From assembly GCF_029227915.1 (NCBI RefSeq), contig NC_079879.1, positions 10,354,001 through 10,418,000 on the forward strand: 64,000 nucleotides of DNA. The letters run 5' to 3'. Shown here piece after piece: positions 1 through 10,717 of this stretch. Numbering within the stretch: the first letter of the stretch is position 1; every line of letters starts with the position of its first letter. Under the pieces are notes generated by a model. The model ran no database searches. It saw nothing but the letters and a program-made list of their open reading frames with translations, and was not told the origin of the DNA. The translations under genes and the position numbers were made by a program. This DNA is from Hydractinia symbiolongicarpus (taxonomy: Eukaryota; Cnidaria; Hydrozoa; Anthoathecata; Hydractiniidae).

Positions 1-38
1 TCTAACCCCTATTGTTTTAACTCTAAATATTTTTTTAG

Positions 39-3000
39 CGCTACCTGAAAGGCTTGCTGTCGAGATAATACATGGTATCAATCTAGTAACAGAACCATAC
101 TTCAATAGTGTACTGCAGCTGGATAAAAGTAAGTAGCGACACTGTTTTTTTTTAAAGTCTGTCACTTATGAGGACTATATATAAAGCTACATCCATACTA
201 CATCGAGAGTAGTATTGATAATTAATATATTAAATACTTAATTAGAATCTGAGTTAAGATTATTCCTCTAATATAAAATGTTTCGTGAATGATTAATGTT
301 AAATTATTAGCAAATCAAACGATAAGCATTACTTGAGTACCACTTCACCCTATTATATGCTAACGCAACAGGTAGAATAGGCCCTGGGAACAAGGTTGAG
401 CATAATGGAGTCTAACCTGATGACCTGTTAGTAGCGTTTCTAACAGAGACATCTATAAATGGTTGTTTTACAAGATAGTTGCTCAATAAAAAAACGCGTA
501 ATGCTCTCCGGGTATATTTTATTTCCTAGATAAAATAAGATATTGAGATAAGATATTGAGATAAACCTCAATTGGTTTTGAGGTTTATCTCAAAGAGCTC
601 TGGGGAAAAGAATGCGGATATGTACATATATGGTGAGGCACATAGGGCGTATAATCGAGTGGTAAGGACATTCGCTTCGTAATCAGGAGGACAGTGGTTC
701 GATTCCCGGTTGAACATGTAGAACATTGTTACAGGTTAACCCATGTGGGGAAATAGGATGCTGATGTTTATCTAGTCAATGATATTATTTCTTAATGTTT
801 AAACAAAGTATCTATTTTAGCGTTTGAAACACGTTTATCAATGTAAATCCTGTGTTTTAAATGAATGGCTATCCTATATCTATAAATATAAATATTAAAA
901 AATAATACTAAAACCGTGAAATAATAAAAACTTAAAAGATTATGCGAAATCGTTTTATGTTTGAATTTTAGTTGTAAACGACAATCTCGACTATTTCAAC
1001 ACGATGGAGAGTAACAGGACGCATATTTTAACGCTAATACCAAATGCGACGACGCTTATCGAAAATATACAAACGAATTTAACGAAACTATATGAAGACA
1101 TGTGTGTGGATAAATCTGTTTCATACTGTCAAGTGTTGAATGTAAAGAATATGAAGATCACAGAGAACTTTACGCAGGTATGGAGACGTCACAGGAAGGA
1201 GGTGTATCTGTCCACTGAAAACCTATGCTTTGATAATTATGTTTCTGACTTGCGGTAAATCCCCACTTTTTTAAGAAAAGGAAGCGCACATCTATGTTTC
1301 TCCCACGGCCTTTTTTTGGTGATTTTTTACTGGGATAAAGATTGATAAACATGGGCTTTCATTTCATGAGGGCTAACACGAAGCTGGCATTTCTTTTAAC
1401 GATTATTTTATATCATATGGAGAGCTTTTTTGCTTGCTGTCCCAGACTTTATATTTCCAGAAGGTATTGGTAACGTATCACTTATTTTTTTAAATTTCTC
1501 GGATACATTTTAATTTGCGCTTACCGAACAGATCGTCGATTTATCAAATACAACATCGAGACTATCTGGACTATATGAAGATCAGCTTGAAAAGAAAGTA
1601 AATCAGGTATGGGTTTTGGCATGTAGCTACAGTGAAGCCTCTCCATACTGGTTTTGGCATGTAGTAAAGCCTCTCTATATAGCGGATACCATTGGGACTT
1701 CAAAAAGGTACCTGCTATGAAGAGGTGTCCGCTATGTATAATTTTTTCCCAGGTGGACTTATATTGCTTCAAAAATTATAGTGAAATTGACATTAGTGTA
1801 TCAAGACGCTGATGTTGAAAATATATATTTTAAATATTCTATCTTTCATTTCAAAAATGAAACGGACTTACGACTGCACAAAAAACTTTGAGATTTTGCT
1901 TTGTCTTTATATGTTTTATATGTTATATGTTTTGTATTTTATACTTAACGTTTTGCCAGTATAATATAACAAACTTGTTATAAAAATTGTTTAATATCAC
2001 CCCATTTTAGGGCGTGTCCGTTATAGAAGGGTCATGTTACCCGTTCCTCGGAATAGTATGCGTTGTAGAGAGGTGTCCGCTTTAAAAGCTGTCCCCTATA
2101 AGGAGGTTTTATTGTATTATACATAGAGTCAGCGTGCGCAATTAAAATATGAAATATGTTTTCTTGTTTAGTCACGCATGAAGATTGCAACTATCAGTGA
2201 CGTCATTGTCAAGTCAAGAAATGACACTGCTAGTTGTAAGTATACATACATTCTTAAACCAATCGCCATAATACTTTCTATTTTCGCATTTGTAACCTAA
2301 ATTTCGCAAATTCAATAGCAAAAAATTTGTGCAATTGTTCTACAAAAAACATAGTCACAAAACTGAGTTACTCGAGCCTGCCAATATCAACGGTTTATTA
2401 CTTTTTTATTGTCTTCTTCAAGAGTTTTCACTTCTCATAGCTATCTTCACATGATATTGTGAATATACTCTGTTGTGAGGTGATAATGCAATAATATTAA
2501 ATTCTATTTTCAGCTGTTAAAAATATGACAAAAGAAATTAAGGAATTCAAAGAGAAAATGCTAAATTCAGTTGATGCTACCAAAGATATGGTAAGTTGAT
2601 TAGTTTGCATAGTTTTTATGGGGCAGCTTCTGAATCAAAGAGGACCTGCAAAATCTACACAAGCATCAGTTGATTACAAGAGCGTTTTATATAGGATTCA
2701 TAGAATATGAAGGGGAAATGGTTTTTTTACTAACACTTCAGACTCGACTTTCTTAGTTGTAGACTAACGGACAAGGACAAGAAAAGGGTGGTGTGTGTGT
2801 GGACGTGGTCAGCTAAGACCACCTGAATGTGTAATATCAATGTGTCGATAAAAAAACAACAACATATAAAATTAGTCAAGAGGGCAAGTATTTTGCTTCC
2901 CAGAAAACTAAATAGTTGACGAAAAGACGTTTCTAGTTCGAAACTAGAATAGAAGTTAGAATAAAAAGTATAAATTAAAGTTAAATTAAGTTGGGAAACG

Positions 3001-6000
3001 TTTAATCATTTCCCCTGATTTTTATCTCCAGTAGACCTGCTCTTATAACAATTTGTATATCTCATGTTCAACGTTTAAATGTGTTTATCGCTCAGATCTT
3101 AAAAAGAAGATATACTACAACCGGGTTTATTTATTTGTCGGCCTAAACATTTCTAATTAACTCTTAAAAACATCATGACTCAGAGCTACATTCCTTCCCG
3201 CCGTTAATATTACAGCTTTTTTATGTCGATTTTTGTCATTGCTTTTAACTTTCTAACGAAAACTCAATTTAGGTCCACAACATGATATCGCCGATGAAAC
3301 AAAAGTTGCAATCAATACGTAGTGATGCGTCCTTTAATAAAATTGAATTAATTATCTCCATCATATTGAAACTACCTTGTCTTTGTATAATACTAATGTG
3401 TGGCCTGCTATATGGAGGACTTGCGATTGGTGAGTTTGGTACCGCGCACACGTTTATTTGGGAGATCGACGAATTCAGTCCATCGATGAAAATGGCAAGA
3501 ACAGGGAAGGATCTCATACTCAGGTTAGTTTGATGCAGCAAAGGATACCATTTTGAAGAAGTATTTCCCGTACATCCTACACCAAAAAAAGCCCTATCCT
3601 TCTGCGTCGTGACAGTGTGTGTCAACTAAGAATATCAATTCCAATGTTTTTAAACACTTTGTTTAGCTTTTATTTTAAATACAGTACTATTATCTTCCAT
3701 TGTTATATTTTTTTTCAGCTTTATATATTTATTTCTCATGGTCTGTATCTTTCTGTTGCTCTTACTATCCATGACAACGTTACTTGGAGCCAACATGACG
3801 CACTTTTGCACGACATTGAAAGATAATACACTCATTGAAAAGGTAAAATTTCCTGTGAATAACTCAATAATGGTCAAAAACTTGACTGCTACATATTTAA
3901 ACCGATTTTCAGTGTGTGTTTTAAGCGGGAAATAGGAATTACGACCGTAGCCGAGCACGTATCATGGTTAAGTTTTCAATCCATCTTACTTTAAGTCAAC
4001 AATGACTGTACCTAATACATCATAATGTCCAATCGTTAGAATGGAGGCATCGGCTTCTGTTAAACACGAAATTAAAAAGTTAAAGAAAGCAACAAAAGCA
4101 TTATATTTTTGCTTGTAAAACAACCTCGTCCTTAGGGGATTTTGTCTCTTTCAAACCGAGGCCGTCTTTGCCATAGGCAACAAACCCTGAGACGAGGATA
4201 TTTGTAAATGTAATTCATGTGTTCCATATGGTTGTATTAAAAACGTTTAACAAATAATTCACTACTCTCTGCAGGAACATTTTAATTTAAAAAGAATAAT
4301 ACTTCCGCGGTAATATGAGGCAGGTATACTATTGAATTACAGAAGGGTTACTATACAACATTCTCCCCAGTGTCCTGTGACCCCTGAGCAGTTATTACGG
4401 AATAGTCAACAATTTTCGCCGTTATCAACAAGGCAAAATGCCCTGAGAACGAGGTTGATTATTATACAGTAAATACTGACACGAAGAGTACAAACTGACA
4501 AAGTGAACAAGCATTCTTTCACATTTATTTTAATGTCAGTTTTGTCACCATTAACTGTAGTTAGGACATTCAAATTTCTCTTAAAGAGAACCAATTTGGA
4601 AAAGATATTGAAATTAGAACAAGCGTAAAAGAATAATTATATGATCTACCAGTACATTGCCTTTAGCCAGGAACAAATGTATTTTAATGTCACGTAGCGT
4701 AATTTCGTTCCCAAGCCTTTCCGTCTACCTCATTATAAAAATGTATTTTTTAGGTGATTGATGACAATGAAACATGGAGTGGTTTCCCACTAAGTAAAAT
4801 GTTGCAACATGAAGCTGGGGTGGAATTAAAGGTTTCTGAAATACTATTAAAATGCGGGAAAGGTGAATCTATTTGGCAGGTTCTACAACTTGAAAAATTA
4901 ATAAATACTACAGGGATATCAAATATCAGAGAGGTAAATTTTTCTGAACTTTTACTTCATAAACTTTAAACTGAAATTCCTACGTGCATATTTTTTCCCC
5001 ATTTATTTAATATTCTCCATACATTCGTGTTTAGACGTTTCCATCCATAGATAGCACAGCGGATATGAGTAACATAAAATCTGCTAATTATCTCCCTAAT
5101 ATCACAGATAAGCTATCTTCAGAGGATCTTAATTTAATTCACTTCAACACAAGTAATATTACGGTGAGTAACATGCAATATCACGTGGTTATCACGACTC
5201 CAATCAAAATTCAGTTTATCTTAAAAACAGCGGCTTGCTATGTACAGACTCATGAGAGTTCAGTGAAACAATGAAATATGTTAGCCTAAAGAAATATTTT
5301 AATTTTTTATTTTAGGCTACCAACAAATTTGTGTCTTTTAGTATAGACGACATCAAAAATGGTTTAACCAATTTTCAAATGGCTACGCCAAATCCTGTAC
5401 GTATTATCGACATTGTGTATAAAAATCAACAATTAGCAATATGTTAAACTATTTCAAGGAGAATTTAACGGATATGTATGAGCCAACCTCAATCCCAGGA
5501 CCTGTAGTGATTTTTGATATGAGGATGAACCACCTGATATGTGAGGTAATAGGTACAATCGCGGATAACTTTCACACGGTTAGTTTACTTTGAACACCTG
5601 ATTATAATAAGATCTACTTTGATACCAGGTCATTTTGCGTTTATTATATAGGTCATCATATAGGTTATCCAGGTTGGCAATCATACTACATTTTTTCTTT
5701 TTCATAACCTGTATCACAGGTCTTAACCTTTCTACCTGAAGGGAGGAAAAAGAAGGAGAAAGATCCACTAATTTTTTGATATGCAATCCGTTACTTCAAA
5801 CCTTATACCATATGAGACGCCTACGACAGTATTGGAGATTTTGATGCAAGCTTAGTTCTGTGCCTTTTATTTATTTTAATCAGAAATTCTTAATTATTAC
5901 CGCATTTCGTTGTTTTTTTACAAGCAATCATTTGTTTTTAGGGAGATGCTGCCTTTTCATATCAAATTTTAACACAGTTGATTTTGCTAGATGGTACATA

Positions 6001-9000
6001 CTTGCAAGAAATGATGAAAAGCTTCGTAAGCACGTCATCATTTGGTCATTTTGACAATTCAAGAAAAATAAGATTGTTTTTACTCTGTACACATCCTCTT
6101 TTCTTTAGAAATTCATCAATGAAACTGAACGGAAAGTACACGAAGCAATGGAAAACATGTTTGTAAGATCTTTTTTATTTTTTTTTTTATTTCAATCTGG
6201 TTTCCTGTCTTTGTTGCAGCCATTTTTGATCAACATAACTAGCACTGAAACCATAATGTATATCCACTAAGCATTAAAACGTCCCATATCCATTGAATAT
6301 CTGATCTTCGTGAAGGAGAGATGTCAAATTACATAAAAATTCATCATCTGGGCCACCTATTGTAAAAGTAGACACTGAGAGGCTTTTTAAGTCAATTTTC
6401 CACAAATTTTAACTCTACGTCCGCAAGAAAGTACTTTAACTTTAACCCCACCCTTCCCATCCTAATGACCCAGGACCTGATCACATTGTCTTGGCATAGC
6501 AAAGAGTAGTAGATAGTTTCCTTATAACTGTTTTACTATGTCACAACCTCGTTTCCAGCGCATGCTGTCTCTTTTTTATATTTAGACGGCCAGACGAGCA
6601 TATTCGTATCGCCGTCCCAATGTCAGAAAAGATACAAGATTCTCTGGGGACGAAGTTGACTATGTTACTATTTTTTTACTTTCTTCAGCTTGTCACAGAA
6701 AAGTTGGAAAAGCGAACAGTGGAAATGCAGAACTTCTTTGAGAATGGATTTGACAAATTAATAAATCAGGTTGATTTAGAATATCCTCAGTACCAATTTT
6801 TTTCAGCAATTACACAGTTTTTAATATTTAGATTTTCTCTAGGTTGAAGAGAACATAAATAACGGGAAATTAAAAAGAAATTTTAAAGGGCACTAATTTA
6901 ACAGTTTCTTCGGGTATAATGAGATGTCTTCGGGTAAAAAGATGCAAAATGCAAAAACTAAAAATATTGTTTGGTCGGAGCGGTAATACTAAAGAAACAA
7001 AGCATTATTTTCTAGGCTTTATAAAACCGAAGTTTTCAATTTTCGTTAAAAGGACCCAATGTTGCTTTTCTAAAAATCGCGTTATTTACAAAACGTGTTC
7101 TCATATTACTGTTCAAATTTAAATAATTTAATTGGAAATTTTTACGGATTTTGTTTTGTTTTTTATCTTTTTTGCTTTCTTACGAGAAACTTTCACAAAC
7201 CTTTTTTTTATTAAAATATGCAATTTTTCGTAGATACTGATTAGCAGCCCTTTATGTACACCTATTCTTTACACAAACTAAACCAAACTTGAATAAATAA
7301 ATGCTGACTTCCACTTGCAAGGGAAGGATTTGTTTCTACTTTTTTTGTTGATCGATGTAATTGATTTAAATAATTTTTTTAGTATTCTTTAGTAAAATTG
7401 TTTTACTTATATTATGCGTTCTATCTAATCAGCAATACCTAACATCTAAATATCCATTCGACCTTAACTCTTTTAGACATTACTTATACAACAAGATGGT
7501 ATTCTTCGAGTTATGGTGAGATATGGGAGTTACGTTATGAAAGAGGTTAGACTGAGTCTTCTTTTACAAGATAATATTAACCAGGAGAGACATTGGGATT
7601 TCAAAAACAAGAAGCTTGATTTGAATATCGTTGTAAACAGTATATTTTCCATTTCCCTCCTGAATTAGATGAGTTTAATGACACAAAAACACTTGTTTTA
7701 TAAATTAAATGTGTTTCTTTTTAATTATTACTCGAAGGAGTAAATGGTAAGGGGCGAGGCTCCATCTCCACTTCAAAAGAATGAAGGATATATTAGCGAT
7801 CAAGATTTAAGTACCATGAAAGTTCGGTTTGTAAATATGAAGAAAAAGAATGGTTGAACTGTGACCATTAATACTCCATCTAGGAGTAGCTACAATAGCC
7901 TGATACATGGTTGCTTCACCAATTCCTCCTTTTGTTTCTTCCCATTCATCCTTCGTATTTCATAATCAAATGTTAAATTTTGTACTTTGACAATTAATAA
8001 AGTTTGGCAACAGCAATGAAAAGCAGGGAAGATGTTTAGAAACTTGTACACAGACACAAAGACAAAATTAACTACTCGATGATAAGAATGAAAGAAAAAC
8101 AAACGCAAAAACTAACATCTGAACTCGAACTTAACAGGGAGCAAGTTTAGCAGTCAATATCAAAACCTTCTTTGTTTTTTCTTTTGATTTAGTTAACAAC
8201 GAATATGGGCATGTGTAATATTTTTCCTGAGACATATGACAATATGAAAGGCTTGTTATGTTTTTATCTCGCCGACTCTGTGGTACGTTCTTTATTTTAT
8301 TCTTTTCTCCTATTTCTTTCGTTCTGTATTGTCATATTTTTTTGCATGTTTATTTTCACAATTTGTTGATTTTATGCATGTTCCAGTTGTTTGTGTATCT
8401 GATAATGAGAGATTAATGCTTGTTTATCTTGAATTTAATTAGATTTTAATGATTCCTACCCGCTTCCAACGAGCTCGTGCTAAATCTAAATGAAAGTTCA
8501 CGATGACATGTTTAATGAAACATTAGCAAACAACATTTGTATGCAAGACGAGTTAATTATTAAGGTTCTAGTTACACACAGCGAAAATTCCAGAAAAGGT
8601 CTCCTTAGTACGAATTAGTCTTCAGATTTAGGCGCGATAAAATCCCAGCTTATTGCTGAAAACAGAGGCGACCATCTAAATAGTCAATCAAAATCTTTAG
8701 TAAAGCATGGCAAATATGAGTTGCTCTTGTGGTGGCTAAAAAAGTCTAATCACATAACCTATTTCTTCCTTGTGCTTTTACGCTCACAAGCGGAAAATGT
8801 GTTATTTCTGAATCGCGAAAATATTAATGCACTATTTATTTTTTTATTTAGAACGCTATCTGGCTATCTCTTGCAATCGTGGTGTTTTCTTTTATATTTT
8901 TTTCCCCAATGTACATGGACTTAATAACACACTATAGAATAGCTGCATTGGATTTTGAAAGTGAAAACGGGCCCTTAACGACTGAAGCTAGCGACTTAAA

Positions 9001-9142
9001 GTTTTCCATAGGGTAAGATGTGTTTGAGGCCTTATTATATTTCTAGCACGACTCTACTTAAACAAAATGTTAAGGGATACTTTTTTTCCTCCTTAGGGCT
9101 GCGCGACAAGTGTCCGAACGAGCGGAAAATCAATGGATGTAA
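39..9142 (+). CDS. PROM1-like: Prominin-family pentaspan membrane glycoprotein, 5'-partial
   Basis: Eighteen joined exons: 39-128, 972-1177, 1532-1606, 2172-2235, 2514-2590, 3273-3523, 3719-3842, 4754-4933, 5035-5163, 5316-5396, 5459-5545 (least certain), 5942-6025, 6109-6162, 6689-6769, 7477-7545, 8193-8282, 8852-9012, 9097-9142. Every junction keeps frame, giving about 648 residues against roughly 865 in vertebrate prominin-1, so the N-terminal quarter is upstream. Two adjacent membrane helices (exons at 3273 and 3719) meet at FLMVCIFLLLL..LLGAN, matching the third/fourth helix region of prominins, followed by a large N-glycosylation-rich loop (NET, NTT, NIT, NET). A last helix, NAIWLSLAIVVFSF, precedes a short cytosolic tail ending QWM. 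Prominins are cholesterol-binding proteins of microvilli, cilia and other membrane protrusions. Introns hold a SINE, a 16-bp hairpin and MITEs. Family assignment is firm; the vertebrate paralogue it corresponds to is not decided. Confidence 0.86.
556..593. repeat. Perfect 16-bp inverted repeat (hairpin)
   Basis: TTGAGATAAACCTCAA at 556-571 is followed, after a 6-nt loop, by its exact reverse complement at 578-593. It lies in the prominin intron 129-971. It could be a MITE relic or a structured intronic element; there is no sign of a longer miRNA-like arm. Confidence 0.8.
640..770 (+). mobile_element. tRNA-derived SINE (TTCGTAA anticodon-loop type), copy 1
   Basis: Bases 644-712 read like a degenerate tRNA: an A-box-like CGAGTGGTAAGG, an anticodon loop CTTCGTAA (a Thr CGT-like anticodon), and a B box GGTTCGATTCC. 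Downstream is AGGTTAACCCATGTGGGGAAAT. The same order and downstream motif recur on the other strand at 51290-51491, so this is an interspersed SINE and not a working tRNA gene; the stems are too poorly paired for one. It sits in the prominin intron 129-971. Confidence 0.65.
1628..2116. mobile_element. Tc1/mariner-pogo type MITE with TA target site
   Basis: The left end TACAGTGAAGCCTCTCCATA and the inverse of the right end TACAATAAAACCTCCTTATA match at most positions, and both start at TA, the usual target duplication of this superfamily. The interior repeats gagaggtgtccgct-type blocks facing both ways and has no transposase frame. It lies in the prominin intron 1607-2171. Confidence 0.6.
4121..4199. 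mobile_element. Short MITE with CAACCTCGTC...GACGAGG ends
   Basis: CAACCTCGTCCTTAGGG at 4121 faces CCCTGAGACGAGGA at 4186, making an imperfect inverted repeat about 80 bp overall inside a prominin intron. The motif recurs through the window as single or paired copies (about 382, 4441, 6544, 6642, 24876, 47537). Confidence 0.5.
6544..6660. mobile_element. Short MITE, same terminal motif family as 4121-4199
   Basis: CAACCTCGTTTCCAGCG at 6544 is answered by CTCTGGGGACGAAGTTGA at about 6642 in inverse orientation, enclosing about 80 bp with no coding potential. It lies in a prominin intron, just upstream of the exon at 6689. Confidence 0.45.
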
Positions 9143-10717
9143 ATATTTTAATTTTATAATTATTTAAAAAACTTGATTTTTTATTTATCAGATTCTATGC
9201 ACCATTCCCGTTAAAATTTAAATTTTTCCTTTAAAGTTTAACTTGTAAACGAGGCCGGCAGTATTGTTAACATTCAACGGAAAGGAGGAACGCACTAAAA
9301 CACGAAAAGGCAAGTTAATATGGAAGATTAAGGCTTTTCTGGTTCTTTTAGTTCTAACATATTAGAATCATTTTTAAATTTTTTAGAAATTTTTATCGAT
9401 AAACTGCGTATGTTTTTTCTTTAATTCACTTAAAATTTGCGAGAGTTTAAATTTATCCCCCTCTAGTTACCGATCTTCTATTTTTAGCGCTCGATTTCGC
9501 GCGCTTTCACAAACCATCATTTGGTCCACACTGTGCATTGAGCACTTCATTTTTAACGCCTCTTTCTAATTAACGCCCCACTGCTAGAAACTTGAACAAA
9601 CGCCGACTTTCTGTTTGATGCCGTTTTAAACCTTCGCATGCTTCGGGAGCTTTATTTACACTAAATGCACAGTTTAAGAATTTGCAAAACAACCAATGCT
9701 GGCCTGGGACGCCTACAATCCGTCAAATAACCGGAGAGAGTGACGAAAAGGTTCCATTCATTAGTCTGTTAAGATCTCTTCATCCCCTTTGTTTATGTGT
9801 TGTATATATACTTTTCCAAAGTTATCAACTTGTTGGGGCGTTTTAATTTGTTCTAATTTCTCTGCTCTATCAATCTGAGATTTAGAAAGAAACTTATGAA
9901 CTTTAAACAAGCACGCCCATTTCTAATTGACGCCCTTCCTAATTATCGCCGCCATAAGTATTTGGATATTAGCTCAAGGCCCTGGCATAAATTAAATGAA
10001 AAGGTTAGCCGTGGGATACAATAGGGTTTTTTATATTCTTTTTACTTTTCTTTTTGTGACCAACAGCAAAAGTATGATTTCATTACATTCGTTTTTTTAG
10101 CACCCGACAAGCCTCAGTCAAAACGCTGAACCACATGGTAAAATAATCACGTGGTCTCTTCTAGTATATATAACAACATGTTTGTTGATATATATTATAC
10201 ATACAATATTTATATACTATATTTATTATCTATTTTATTTACATCCACCTCTATTTATCTATTTACTTAAAACATTGCTGTACTTTTTTCTGTTAATCTC
10301 TAACACCTTCGGATTGGGTTTGAGAATTTATTTTATTCCTTTTAAAGAAAATGTTTTTGTAGTCTTTATTAAATCTCTGACAAAAACGCCGAACATGTCA
10401 GTTTAATACGCTTTAAGAATTTTACTCTGAGGATTTTTGTTAAAGTATCAGAACTTAAAGCAAAAGCCAATTCATCTATCACAAAGGAATGCAATTTTGA
10501 TGAGAAGGCCAGTGAGAAATATTTGAAAAGACGCACATTTACATAAGTCAATCATTCGACAATTGATTGGTTTTATTTTTAACAGAGTCTGGCATATTTA
10601 TTACGTTTGCAGAACAGTAAAAAACAGATGGCAAGGACGTGAAAGTGATCAGAGAGTTTTTAACATAATCTTGTGATGTAGTAGTTTAACAGAAACACCG
10701 GTTTAATTAAAGGCGAT
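9143..10717. other. Intergenic region between prominin and the Mox gene
   Basis: No credible coding frame. The first kilobase carries scattered TAACGCC/GACGCCC-rich motifs (about 9540-9600 and 9915-9960) that look like decayed transposon ends. From 10150 to 10300 the sequence is very AT-rich. The Mox promoter probably lies in the last few hundred bases, but no core element can be assigned with confidence. Confidence 0.6.

Noticed and set aside
644-712. Functional tRNA gene
   Set aside because: Stems pair poorly, and the same sequence with its downstream body recurs elsewhere, which marks it as a SINE.
5580-5786. Extra prominin exon or antisense gene near 5.6-5.8 kb
   Set aside because: The minus-strand frame has no homology, and no plus-strand exon there joins in frame with both neighbours.
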